Origin: Desulfobacterales bacterium
GTDB taxonomy: Bacteria; Desulfobacterota; Desulfobacteria; Desulfobacterales; UBA11574
Assembly (NCBI GenBank): GCA_012974475.1
Contig: JAAXQD010000001.1
Location: forward strand, 1 to 9,342
Reading direction: 5' to 3'
Length of the DNA stretch: 9,342 bases
Shown here: positions 1-6,910 of the stretch, in pieces
Layout of the letters: every line of letters starts with the position of its first letter
How positions within the stretch are numbered: the stretch's first letter is position 1
The notes under the pieces: model-generated
The model's database searches: none
What the model saw: the letters and a program-made list of their open reading frames with translations, nothing else
What the model was told of the DNA's origin: nothing
Made by a program: the position numbers and the translations under genes

Positions 1-84
1 TGCCGACAAATCGAACAACAACCCATTAGATTTATTGATTGCATCTATATTTTCAAGGATTGTTCGCCCAAGTGTCGAGTTCAA
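1..84 (-). other. Possible coding fragment running off the left edge
   Basis: The minus strand is open from about base 84 to the window edge and reads TILENIDAINKSNGLLFDLS in one frame. An alternation of Ile, Asn and Ser ending in a hydrophobic strand plus DLS resembles the middle of TIR-like or nucleotide-binding-like proteins. However, 28 open codons prove nothing. In-frame TAA codons lie just upstream, and the only nearby start is a TTG at 82-84 with no ribosome binding site. It may be a broken gene or chance. Confidence 0.2.
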
Positions 85-279
85 TTGATTTTTAACAAAT
101 TATTATTCTCATTGTCCATAGAGCAGAAGGTTCATTTTAATGGGAGAAATCCCTACGGGGCAGGAACTTGTCCCGGACAGTCCCGGGAAATACCAAATGG
201 TTCCCTTGACCCGGAAAGATCTGCTTGTCCCATGTGGAATTTTAAAAAACGTTTGCCCTGCCAAATGGCAGATCAGATC

Positions 280-309
280 TTGACAAAACCTGTCAGACCT
301 GGATATATG
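280..309 (+). promoter_or_regulatory. Sigma70-type promoter for the membrane protein/IHF-alpha unit
   Basis: A perfect TTGACA box lies at 280-285. TATATG follows at 304-309 (18-base spacer), and TATGCT at 306-311 is an alternative -10 box. Transcription would begin near 316, about 60 bases before the ATG at 378. The sequence TGACA-AAACC-TGTCA (281-295) is a perfect 5-bp inverted repeat overlapping the -35 box and could be an operator. Confidence 0.5.
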
Positions 310-377
310 CTATTTTTATAGCACGATACGGATTTTCCTCTATTAATTTTCATTTCTCATCGGAAAGGGTGTCGAAC

Positions 378-749
378 ATGAAATGGTTTCTTTATGCGAT
401 TGCTTTGATCTGGATCGGAATCGGTGCCTGGATGATTCTTTATTCACATGAATCCAGGAAGGTGTTCAAACAATTGGTCAAAAATCTTGATCGTAGAATT
501 CTCTTTGCGCTACCGGCCGTCACCGGGATTCTGCTCTTATTTTCGGCAGCATGGGCCCGTCAGTCTTGGCTGATAAGGTTTTTTGGGATTTTGGCTCTAT
601 TGAAAGGGGGGTTTATATTCTGGAACCCGAATAACCTGTATGATAAAATTGCCGACTGGTACTTAAACTCGGTATCAGATCAAACCTACAGGTTTTTTGG
701 GATTATTACGTTAATTCTTGGAACGGCAGTTCTTTCCTGGATTATTTAG
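378..749 (+). CDS. Four-helix integral membrane protein of unknown function
   Basis: This encodes 123 residues that are almost entirely hydrophobic, with four predicted membrane helices at about residues 3-22, 41-60, 64-82 and 104-123. I do not recognise the family. The third and fourth helices begin alike (RFFGILALLKG and RFFGIITLILG), which suggests an internal repeat of a two-helix unit. The ATG at 378 is chosen because AAAGGG at 364-369 sits 8 bases upstream. A GTG at 369 would overlap that binding site. The stop is followed after 20 bp by the IHF-alpha-like gene, so the two probably share the promoter at 280-309. It acts in the inner membrane, and no catalytic or binding residues stand out. 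Confidence is high that it is a gene, low on role. Confidence 0.8.
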   Translation: MKWFLYAIALIWIGIGAWMILYSHESRKVFKQLVKNLDRRILFALPAVTGILLLFSAAWARQSWLIRFFGILALLKGGFIFWNPNNLYDKIADWYLNSVSDQTYRFFGIITLILGTAVLSWII

Positions 750-769
750 ACAAAAAGGAGCAATACATC

Positions 770-1051
770 ATGGCACTCACAAAAGCTCAAATCATCGAAA
801 AAATCAGCAACCGAAACGGATTCACAATGAAGAAGTCCACCGAATTGGTGGAATCTCTCCTGGGAGTCCTCAAAGATACCCTTACATCCGGCGAAGATGT
901 CCTGATCAGTGGATTTGGAAAATTCTGCGTAAAGGACAAGGATGCGCGACGGGGCAGAAATCCTGCAACCGGCGAAGATATGATGCTCTCGGAAAGAAAG
1001 GTTGTCACGTTTAAATGTTCGGCCAGTCTGAGAGATGAAATTAATACATAA
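770..1051 (+). CDS. ihfA: Integration host factor alpha-like DNA-bending protein (HU/IHF family)
   Basis: This encodes 93 residues, the normal length for the family. It has the helical N-terminal dimer part, then SGFGKF (47-52), then the DNA-binding arm with GRNPATGE (62-69) and the intercalating Pro65, and ends RKVVTFKCSASLRDEIN. An initial MALTKA is typical of IHF-alpha rather than HU. Such proteins bind the minor groove as dimers and bend DNA sharply in transcription, recombination and replication complexes. AAAAAGGAG lies about 9 bases before the ATG. It is 20 bp behind the membrane protein gene and probably co-transcribed. Desulfobacterales genomes often hold several HU/IHF paralogues, so this need not be the housekeeping IhfA. 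The symbol is by similarity only. An IHF-beta-like gene lies at the other end of the window. Confidence 0.9.
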   Translation: MALTKAQIIEKISNRNGFTMKKSTELVESLLGVLKDTLTSGEDVLISGFGKFCVKDKDARRGRNPATGEDMMLSERKVVTFKCSASLRDEINT

Positions 1052-1136
1052 ACGCGTTGTGAAAATGCATCTGCATCTTCGAAATTTACAAAAATTTAAA
1101 TACTTATAATATTTATCCCAATATTTTTACGATCAA

Positions 1137-1451
1137 TTAGGGTTTTAATACCTTTGAGAAACAGCGAACCGTAAAATAAATCACTGCCGCCCACAGCAGA
1201 CTGTTCGTGAGAATGGGTATGTATATCAATTTTCCCGGAAACCATTGTCTTGAATACAGTGAAAGAGAAATAATCGGGAAATATAACACCTTTGTTATCC
1301 AGATCAGCATCTTGACCCACATGGACATCTCCCCGTTAAAAGCATTCCCCGATGTGCTGGCCAACGTTATGGCCACAACTGTTCTGCTGACACCCAAATG
1401 AACCAGTGCAATGATAAAAATCACAAGAATTTTCTTCGTTAAGTGTTTCAT
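1137..1451 (-). CDS. Small membrane protein of unknown function
   Basis: This encodes 104 residues with three hydrophobic segments at about 6-28, 44-64 and 75-96. Between the first two is a polar stretch, TLASTSGNAFNGE. A basic N-terminus (MKHLTKK) before the first segment suggests an uncleaved signal anchor with the N-terminus inside. I do not recognise a named family. It converges on the IHF-alpha-like gene, with about 85 bp of AT-rich sequence between them and no clear terminator. No good ribosome binding site precedes the ATG at 1451, which is a weakness, but the continuous, well-formed membrane topology argues for a real gene. Confidence 0.65.
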   Translation of the reverse strand: MKHLTKKILVIFIIALVHLGVSRTVVAITLASTSGNAFNGEMSMWVKMLIWITKVLYFPIISLSLYSRQWFPGKLIYIPILTNSLLWAAVIYFTVRCFSKVLKP

Positions 1452-1613
1452 GTTATGATTAATAACGTGTCACTTCAATCCTGGGATAAAGGTTTCCCCG
1501 GATCAATCCTCACCGTTTCTCCATTGTCGATGTTTTTCCATTCCTGCCGGGACTATCTCATAAATCATATTTTTTTTCAATGCGGTTGCCCTTTTCACGG
1601 ACTGTGGTTTTGC

Positions 1614-1641
1614 TTGACATTCCGCATGACTACGATAAACT
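1614..1641 (+). promoter_or_regulatory. Sigma70-type promoter upstream of the AOR gene
   Basis: TTGACA (1614-1619) and TAAACT (1636-1641) are separated by 16 bases. This would give a leader of about 80 bases before the ATG at 1732. The -35 box is perfect and the -10 box matches four of six positions. I saw no other promoter in the 280-bp gap 1452-1731. Confidence 0.4.
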
Positions 1642-1731
1642 CAAAGTAGTGTTCAGCTCGGCCGTACAAAGAATTTTTAGTAGGGCCCGATTACCTTCTA
1701 CCTAATTTGAGCGAATGAAAGAGAGGGAACC

Positions 1732-3468
1732 ATGGACAAACTTTTGAGAATCGATATGGGGATGGACGGTGGACCGAAAGCCAGTGAAGAACCGCTGGGC
1801 GACTACGCCGGTTTGGCCGGCCGCGGCATGACCTCGGCCATTATCGCCAAAGAAGTACCGCCGTTGTGCCATCCCCTCGGAAAAGACAATAAACTGGTCA
1901 TTGCCCCCGGGCTGTTGAGCGGGAGCCACGCCGCTCAATCAGGACGTGTTTCGGTGGGCTGCAAAAGCCCGCTCACCGGCGGAATCAAAGAAGCCAATTC
2001 AGGCGGACAAGGTGCTCAAGTAATCGCCCGGCTCGGATATGCCGCCATTGTACTCGAAGGAAAACCCGGTGACGATACCCTCTATAAAGTCGTCATCAAC
2101 AAAGATGGTGTAGAAATCACCCCTGACAACAGTTTGAAGATGATGGGGAACTACGATCTCATCGACAAGATCCGGGAAACATACGGCGACAAGGTTGCCT
2201 GTATCTCCATTGGACCGGCGGGTGAGATGAAAATGGCTGCCGCTTCCGTCGCCTTCACCGACATGGAGCAGAGACCGACCCGGCATGCAGGACGCGGGGG
2301 TGTCGGCGCTGTTATGGGAACCAAAGGCATCAAAGTTATCGTTCTGGATGATACCGGTATGCCCACCCGAAGTCCCAAGGACCCGGAAAAATTTAAAGCA
2401 GCCAACAAGGCGTTTGTCCAGGGTCTTAAGAAGCATCCCATAACGGGTGAGGGACTCCCTTCCTTCGGGACCAACATCTTGACCAATGTCATCAATGAAG
2501 CCGGTGCATTGCCCACCCATAACTTTAAAACCGGCCGGTTTGACGGTGCCGGCAACATCAGCGGCGAAACCCAGTCGGAAATCATGAAGGCACGCGGCGG
2601 CATGGTCGCCCACGGCTGCCACAAAGGCTGCGTTATCCGCTGCTCGGGTATCTACAATGATAAAGACGGCAACTTCGTTACCAAGAGACCGGAATATGAA
2701 ACCGTCTGGGCACACGGCGGAAACTGCGGTATCGATGACATGGACACCATCGCCGAACTCGATCGTATGGACGATGATTACGGGCTCGATACCATTGAAA
2801 TGGGTGCCGCCATCGGTGTGGCCATGGAAGCGGGTCTGGCCGAATTCGGTGATGCTGAAGCCGCCGTCAACCTTCTGAAAGAGGTCGGGAAAGGGTCCCC
2901 GCTGGGCCGCATTATCGGCAACGGTGCTGCCGTAACCGGCAAGGTTTTTGGGGTTGAAAGGGTTCCTGTGGTCAAAGGGCAGGCCCTGCCGGCCTATGAT
3001 CCCCGATCTGTTCAGGGGATGGGGGTCACCTACGCCACCACTACCATGGGGGCCGATCACACGGCCGGTTATGCGGTCACTGCCAACGTTCTCAATGTCG
3101 GGGGCAGCGTAGACCCCCTAAACCCCGAAGGACAGGTAGAGCTCTCCAGAAACCTTCAGATCGCAACGGCCGCCATCGACGCCACCGGAATGTGCCTGTT
3201 TATCGCCTTTGCAATTCTGGATCAGCCGGAAACATTTGAAGCCCTTGTTGACATGATCGGCGCATTTACCGGTCAGAACCTCACTGCTGACGATGTAACC
3301 GAACTGGGTAAAACGATCCTTACCTTTGAAAGGGATTTCAATTCCCGGGCCGGCTTTACCCAAAAAGACGACCGTCTGCCCAATTTCTTCAAGGAAGAGC
3401 CGCTCCCGCCCCATAATGTAACGTTTGATGTCAAAGATGAAGATCTTGACCGGGTCTTTAACTGGTAA
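1732..3468 (+). CDS. Tungsten-dependent aldehyde:ferredoxin oxidoreductase (AOR family)
   Basis: This encodes 578 residues, close to the family length of about 580-620. The N-terminal tungstopterin-binding domain carries APGLLSGS (58-65), SVGCKSPLTGG (74-84) and TRHAGRGGVGAVMGTKG (183-199). The middle and C-terminal domains supply the [4Fe-4S] ligands. Three cysteines lie at 296, 300 and 304 (CHKGCVIRC) and the fourth at 488 in DATGMC (483-488), which is also a pterin-contact motif. ATTTMGADHT (435-444) is the C-terminal active-site region. The family oxidises aldehydes to carboxylates with ferredoxin as acceptor, or the reverse, in the cytoplasm, using a W-bispterin cofactor. The true substrate here is unknown. 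It is shorter than, and distinct from, BamB of benzoyl-CoA reductase as I recall that protein. GAGAGGG lies about 5 bases before the ATG. It is G+C-richer than its neighbours. A terminator follows, then a beta-grasp gene. Confidence 0.95.
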   Translation: MDKLLRIDMGMDGGPKASEEPLGDYAGLAGRGMTSAIIAKEVPPLCHPLGKDNKLVIAPGLLSGSHAAQSGRVSVGCKSPLTGGIKEANSGGQGAQVIARLGYAAIVLEGKPGDDTLYKVVINKDGVEITPDNSLKMMGNYDLIDKIRETYGDKVACISIGPAGEMKMAAASVAFTDMEQRPTRHAGRGGVGAVMGTKGIKVIVLDDTGMPTRSPKDPEKFKAANKAFVQGLKKHPITGEGLPSFGTNILTNVINEAGALPTHNFKTGRFDGAGNISGETQSEIMKARGGMVAHGCHKGCVIRCSGIYNDKDGNFVTKRPEYETVWAHGGNCGIDDMDTIAELDRMDDDYGLDTIEMGAAIGVAMEAGLAEFGDAEAAVNLLKEVGKGSPLGRIIGNGAAVTGKVFGVERVPVVKGQALPAYDPRSVQGMGVTYATTTMGADHTAGYAVTANVLNVGGSVDPLNPEGQVELSRNLQIATAAIDATGMCLFIAFAILDQPETFEALVDMIGAFTGQNLTADDVTELGKTILTFERDFNSRAGFTQKDDRLPNFFKEEPLPPHNVTFDVKDEDLDRVFNW

Positions 3469-3492
3469 CCCTTTGTATTCGACCGTAATCCC

Positions 3493-3523
3493 ATGGGGAG
3501 TCCCGCAGGGGGCTCCCCATTTT
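3493..3523 (+). terminator. Strong intrinsic terminator behind the AOR gene
   Basis: ATGGGGAGTCCC (3493-3504) pairs with GGGGCTCCCCAT (3509-3520) through 12 base pairs including one G-U, with loop GCAG, followed by TTTT. It begins 24 bases after the AOR stop. It would end most AOR transcripts before the next gene, or let a fraction through. The stem contains an in-frame ATG at 3493, which I do not take as a start. Confidence 0.8.
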
Positions 3524-3543
3524 CATCTGTGGTAAAGAGACCC

Positions 3544-4167
3544 ATGGAACCGAAACCTGAAAATTATTCGACCATAAACTTGAGGCTGACCGTAGAATCG
3601 GACCGTCTTTCACTTTTTTCCTCGCTGCTCGGACAGGGTTTTACACTCAAAGTCCGGACAGGATGCTCCCTACGAGAATTGCTGTGCGAACAACTCGGTG
3701 TACATGCAGACTATGTCGATCAGCGGATTCAAACGATATTTCTGGATGGAAAAACTGTCGATGATGTGGACACCGCTGTGATCCGACAGGAGTCCACCCT
3801 GGCCCTCTCAGCCGCAATGCCCGGGTTGGCAGGGGCTACGTTGCGCCGCGGCGGTGCTTATGCAGCCATGCGGCGTCAAATTTCTCATCAGAATACAGCC
3901 GGCCACAATTCTGTTGCAGACGGCGTCGTGATGCTTAAGCTTTTCAACCTCGTGGCATTGGAACTGGGGCCTGGGTTTCTGAAGCAAGGTATCTGGATCA
4001 GGGGAAAGCATATGGAAAATTTCTTTAAGAAAGTACCGGATTATTTCTGGCCCGGGTGCCGGGCTGCAGAAATCGACGGCACACCCCTGAAAGTGGAAGA
4101 AATAAGGCGTTTGGAATGGAGGCACCGGCAGGTTTTTCTGAAACTCGAGGTTAAGGAAAGCGGCTGA
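3544..4167 (+). CDS. AOR-adjacent protein with ThiS/MoaD-like beta-grasp N-terminal half
   Basis: This encodes 207 residues. Residues about 30-95 look like a beta-grasp fold of the ThiS/MoaD kind: a strand (GFTLKVRTG), a helix (CSLRELLCEQLG), strands (IQTIFLDGKTVDD) and a closing strand (STLALSAAMPG). Directly after comes LRRGG (100-104), then a basic link and a second part (about 125-200) that is less clear and rich in aromatic residues. ThiS/MoaD proteins end in GG; here GG is internal. The ATG at 3544 is preferred over 3493 because the latter lies inside the terminator stem. AAAGAGA precedes 3544 but is a weak site. The location suggests a role with the AOR, for example cofactor delivery, maturation or electron-partner binding. 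That is inference; I know of no experimental function. Confidence 0.8.
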   Translation: MEPKPENYSTINLRLTVESDRLSLFSSLLGQGFTLKVRTGCSLRELLCEQLGVHADYVDQRIQTIFLDGKTVDDVDTAVIRQESTLALSAAMPGLAGATLRRGGAYAAMRRQISHQNTAGHNSVADGVVMLKLFNLVALELGPGFLKQGIWIRGKHMENFFKKVPDYFWPGCRAAEIDGTPLKVEEIRRLEWRHRQVFLKLEVKESG

Positions 4168-4244
4168 TATCGGCCCAGAGATAGTAAATAACCAAATAAT
4201 AATGTTATCTTTTTATAAATACCAGCCCTGTTGTTTATGCAATG

Positions 4245-5051
4245 TTAGGACAACGATATGCCCAGGTAGGTGAGTTCCTGCTTCAACACGTCATATCCTG
4301 GTTTCAAACTGTGATTGCTCTGAATCGATGTGCCCACCGTCATTAACAGACTGCGCAATTTCATTATATTGGGCTTGGCTTTTTCAAGTTCTGTACGACA
4401 GTCTCCGATAATTTCGACAATCTCATTTTTGGGGGGTTCCGGAAAATCTTGGAGTTGATTGATGCCGGATTGTACAGCGTCCAAAGCGTTTATCAGTTGC
4501 CGGCCGAGTTCCGCATCGATGGTCTGAATGGGACCTGCAGGAGAATATATGTTGAAACTCTTTGATTCCGTGCCGGTTTCAGGCAGTTCGCTTTTTTTCT
4601 TTAATGAATGTACAAACAGATCGATTTCAGTTCCGACCTTGTTCAATGCATGATCTCTGGCACCGTCGAGCTGATCTAACAGCTTCTCGGCCGTTTTCGG
4701 GGCATTAAGTATTTTAATGGTGTTTCTGATATAACCTTTGAAATCAGGTAAGTCTTCGGACAGTTCATGGGCAATCAACGCCTTTAGCTCTGAAGACAGT
4801 TCATCGGAATAATGAATACCTGTTGTTGTAATAAATCGATGCAGGGTGTGCCATATTAATTGCGCCCGATTGTTTACGGCGTGAGCGCACAGATCGGTAA
4901 TCCGAACCAGTGTCGCGCCGGAACCCAAGGCGCCTTGTACAGCCATCTTCGTTTTTATGGTATTGAGTTCCTTCCGGAGGTGTTCCCATTGCTCTTTCAT
5001 TTCCAGTTGCGTGCGCCGGCACGCCAGTTCAACGATTTTTTTATTCAACAT
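4245..5051 (-). CDS. Uncharacterised helical soluble protein, last gene of the PilZ operon
   Basis: This encodes 268 residues with no signal peptide or membrane segment and mostly predicted helix. A charged N-terminal helix (about 5-35) leads into an Ala/Gly/Leu segment (LGSGATLVRITDLCAHAV, 42-59) and long helices to about 150. A short extended element, SFNIYSPAGPIQT (165-177), then joins a separate helical C-terminal domain (181-268). I recall this layout, a central NIY.(P)..G.(I/V)QT strand before a compact helical domain, in other uncharacterised bacterial proteins, but I cannot name a family. AAAGAGG lies about 5 bases before the ATG. It follows the membrane-anchored gene by 15 bp. It converges on the beta-grasp gene, and no convincing terminator lies in the AT-rich 77-bp gap. 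Confidence 0.8.
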   Translation of the reverse strand: MLNKKIVELACRRTQLEMKEQWEHLRKELNTIKTKMAVQGALGSGATLVRITDLCAHAVNNRAQLIWHTLHRFITTTGIHYSDELSSELKALIAHELSEDLPDFKGYIRNTIKILNAPKTAEKLLDQLDGARDHALNKVGTEIDLFVHSLKKKSELPETGTESKSFNIYSPAGPIQTIDAELGRQLINALDAVQSGINQLQDFPEPPKNEIVEIIGDCRTELEKAKPNIMKLRSLLMTVGTSIQSNHSLKPGYDVLKQELTYLGISLS

Positions 5052-5066
5052 AAAAACCTCTTTCTT

Positions 5067-5282
5067 CTATAAATTCGGCACTACGAAAAACCAAATGACC
5101 ATAAAAACCGCCAGGCCGGTTACAGCGAGCGTTATCAATATCCAAAAAACTTCTTTTCCAGGCGTCAGTTTTTTAACAATGGAAAAAAGATTTGGAATCT
5201 TCTTTTTTTTCAAATAGTCATCGATGCTATATTTAAAATCTTTCCATTCTCGATGTCGGGACATGGCACAAATCACTCTCAT
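5067..5282 (-). CDS. Small protein with one C-terminal membrane anchor
   Basis: The C-terminal 25 residues (EVFWILITLAVTGLAVFMVI and on to the end VVPNL) form one strong membrane helix. Before it is a basic, lysine-rich soluble part (KYSIDDYLKKKKIPNLF). It is probably a tail-anchored inner-membrane protein with the basic part in the cytoplasm. The start is uncertain. ATG at 5282 (71 residues) has GGA 5 bases upstream. ATG at 5318 (83 residues) and 5264 (65 residues) have no better site. An inverted repeat GGGTT-N5-AACCC (5291-5305) lies just upstream. It stands between a PilZ gene and an uncharacterised helical protein, all on the same strand with short gaps. I do not recognise the family. 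Confidence 0.65.
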   Translation of the reverse strand: MRVICAMSRHREWKDFKYSIDDYLKKKKIPNLFSIVKKLTPGKEVFWILITLAVTGLAVFMVIWFFVVPNL

Positions 5283-5379
5283 CACGTTCCGGGTTATTAG
5301 AACCCTTGCAAGGGCCATAATGGTCTTTAAACCGATTTTGCTGTGTTATCAATGCAACGACAGGGTTCGCGCATTGTGA

Positions 5380-5811
5380 TCATGCAGAGGATATTCTGGA
5401 TATTGGGTTGTTGAATTCTACACCCATCCCTTTTGGATTGACCCAAACAATTTTACCTTTTGCTCGGATGGGGGTGTCAAAACTGGAGTGAAAAAGCGTC
5501 ATAAATACTTTTTCGTCAACAGACATGGAGGATGCAGTTTCGATAAACACGCCGCCGGGACTTGTATTTTTAGTGTATTCTCTAAAATTGTCCGTATCCG
5601 TTTCACAGATGGTATAGATAGAGGTCTCTTTTCTGGAATATCTCCTTTTTTCATAAAATTCGGGTTGCTCCGCCTCATCGGGTTCGGGTTGCTCCCATTT
5701 GTCCAGACCTCTGAGGAGGGTCCGCATCTGTTCTTCCGACAACGTGGGAATGATTTCTAAAATTCGAGCTTGGAGTTCAGGGGTGCGCAGTCTATCATAG
5801 TCGTTTTCCAT
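5380..5811 (-). CDS. PilZ-domain protein, probable cyclic-di-GMP receptor
   Basis: This encodes 143 residues. Residues 1-50 form a charged helical extension with a Glu/Pro-rich linker (QPEPDEAEQPE). The PilZ domain follows at 54-140. Its c-di-GMP-binding signature is complete: RRYSR (56-60, the RxxxR arm) and NTSPGG (82-87, the [D/N]xSxxG motif). The end GKIVWVNPKGMGVEF is the usual closing strand pair. Such single-domain proteins bind the second messenger in the cytoplasm and pass the signal to partners in motility, adhesion or secretion. AGGAGGAGG just upstream of the ATG at 5811 is a very strong ribosome binding site. It is the first of three same-strand genes, with the stop 97 bp from the next start. 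The anchored protein downstream is a plausible partner, by inference. Confidence 0.9.
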   Translation of the reverse strand: MENDYDRLRTPELQARILEIIPTLSEEQMRTLLRGLDKWEQPEPDEAEQPEFYEKRRYSRKETSIYTICETDTDNFREYTKNTSPGGVFIETASSMSVDEKVFMTLFHSSFDTPIRAKGKIVWVNPKGMGVEFNNPISRISSA

Positions 5812-6337
5812 CGGCCTCCTCCTTGTGCGTTTTTAGAAGATCCTGGACGGTCTTTCGATGAGATGGTTTTGCCTGATTCCCATATGGTTTAAATACCTTG
5901 AAGAAACAAAGAAATCAATATAAATAGTCTTCTCCCAGGGCAACCGCCTTCGAATCTAAGCGGAATCGAAAGGGTTCGTATTCATGAATTAAAAATGTTT
6001 CGACATTCCATGGTATTAAGGATAACAATTTTTTTCAATTAAACTTAAACTTTATTTATTTTGGTTCTCATCCGACGATATGCGATTCGATACTTCCGGG
6101 CTCAATCTAACGCTCAACCCGCCGCTAAAGTCCATTCACCCTCACATTTCACGGTTCAAGGCTTTAACTGTTTTTACTCAACCCTGGAATATTCAAGATC
6201 AGGAACAAAGGGTTAATTCCATTGGGATAACATCGGGCACCCATAAATCATATCTGGCAGTAAACAGGAATTATGCGAAATTTAGTTTTCTTTGGTGGGT
6301 TGTTTTGATTTGTTCAGAGGCTTTTTTGAAAGGTCAT
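5812..6337. other. Gene-poor spacer between PilZ and HesB/IscA units
   Basis: About 530 bases hold no gene I can support. The sequence is AT-rich with mixed stops in all frames. The part nearest 5812 should hold the PilZ promoter, but no clear -35/-10 pair is visible. On the minus strand, one frame from about 5900 to 5795 is open and reads KTVQDLLKTHKEEADGKRL, overlapping the PilZ start by 17 bases. It has no in-frame start codon, so it is probably chance or a relic. An imperfect inverted repeat, TTCGAATC then GAATCGAA, lies near 5949-5970. Confidence 0.5.
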
Positions 6338-6370
6338 AAAAAAAAGGATAACACATTTCGTGTTACCCTT
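6338..6370 (-). terminator. Intrinsic terminator of the HesB/IscA-like gene
   Basis: Read on the minus strand, AAGGGTAACAC (6370-6360) pairs with GTGTTATCCTT (6354-6344) through 11 base pairs including one G-U. The loop is GAAAT and a T run (6345-6338) follows. It begins about 20 bases after the stop of the 6392-6703 gene. Confidence 0.85.
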
Positions 6371-6391
6371 AATGCTTAATATTCAGGATTT

Positions 6392-6703
6392 TTAGCCACA
6401 GGCACTTGATGTTGCACAGGCTGAACATCCTTCTTCAAACTCTAATGAGCAATAAAATTGAAATCCAGATCTTGTAAAATCAACTTTGATCGGTTCTGCT
6501 TCTTTCATAAACTCTTTATCAACAATAAATTGAAAACCGTCAATGTCGAAGACATTGTCTGTATCGTTTGGCTCATCCAGATCCAAGGCAAGGGATGGGA
6601 GACCACATCCTCCTGCACTTAAAAAGATACGGATTGGTGCGGCCTCTCTATCTTTGAAATATTCAGCAATCTTAACTGTAGCTGATTTTGTAACTTCAAG
6701 CAT
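6392..6703 (-). CDS. HesB/IscA-like iron-sulfur protein with cysteine-rich tail
   Basis: This encodes 103 residues, the usual A-type carrier length. It starts LEVTKSATVKIAEYF, has SAGGCGLPSLALDLDEP with Cys33, and ends EGCSACATSSACG with Cys93, Cys96 and Cys102. Cys85 lies just before the tail. IscA/ErpA proteins hold Fe or an Fe-S cluster through one Cys near residue 35 and two near the C-terminus and hand it to apoproteins in the cytoplasm. The GGCGLPS segment matches the HesB-like branch. From memory, some members of that branch carry selenocysteine at this Cys; here the codon is TGT, a plain Cys. GAGGGAGA precedes the ATG. The gene stands alone between its own promoter (6759-6787) and terminator, and no isc/suf genes are nearby. 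The exact client is unknown. Confidence 0.9.
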   Translation of the reverse strand: MLEVTKSATVKIAEYFKDREAAPIRIFLSAGGCGLPSLALDLDEPNDTDNVFDIDGFQFIVDKEFMKEAEPIKVDFTRSGFQFYCSLEFEEGCSACATSSACG

Positions 6704-6758
6704 AATATTCTCCCTCTTAGAAATATCTGTATGGTTGAATAATTTTAAAACCTAAAAA

Positions 6759-6787
6759 AAAATAGTTACGACCATTGGATTTGTCAA
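6759..6787 (-). promoter_or_regulatory. Sigma70-type promoter for the HesB/IscA-like gene
   Basis: On the minus strand TTGACA (6787-6782) and TATTTT (6764-6759) are exactly 17 bases apart. This would place the start of transcription near 6752, about 50 bases before the ATG at 6703. No Fe-S regulator site can be recognised with confidence. Confidence 0.6.
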
Positions 6788-6910
6788 TTAAGCGATAGAG
6801 AATGATGATGTTGAACTGAGGTGTCATTTTGGGGCAGGTCAGAACAAATAAGTTCGGTGATGATTCTCGAAAGCAAAGGGATTGCTTATGATTGAGAAAA
6901 GAATCTTCGG

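Noticed and set aside
85..321. Plus-strand open frame of 78 residues
   Set aside because: It has no ribosome binding site and no recognisable pattern, and it overlaps the promoter at 280-309.
1999..3060. Long minus-strand frame of 353 residues opposite the AOR gene
   Set aside because: It is an antisense shadow of a G+C-rich gene. It has no family pattern, and the plus-strand AOR is certain.
3493..3543. Upstream start (ATG 3493) for the beta-grasp gene
   Set aside because: This ATG is the base of the terminator stem and has no binding site; the residues it adds look like translated hairpin.
4168..4244. Possible terminator between convergent genes
   Set aside because: AGATA and TATCT arms exist, but most inner bases do not pair and G+C is very low.
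5795..5900. Minus-strand frame KTVQDLLKTHKEEADGKRL overlapping the PilZ start
   Set aside because: It is protein-like but has no in-frame start codon, and the overlap includes the PilZ ribosome binding site. It is too short to claim.
6080..6379. Plus-strand open frame of 99 residues
   Set aside because: It has no binding site, and its end is the translation of the minus-strand terminator hairpin.
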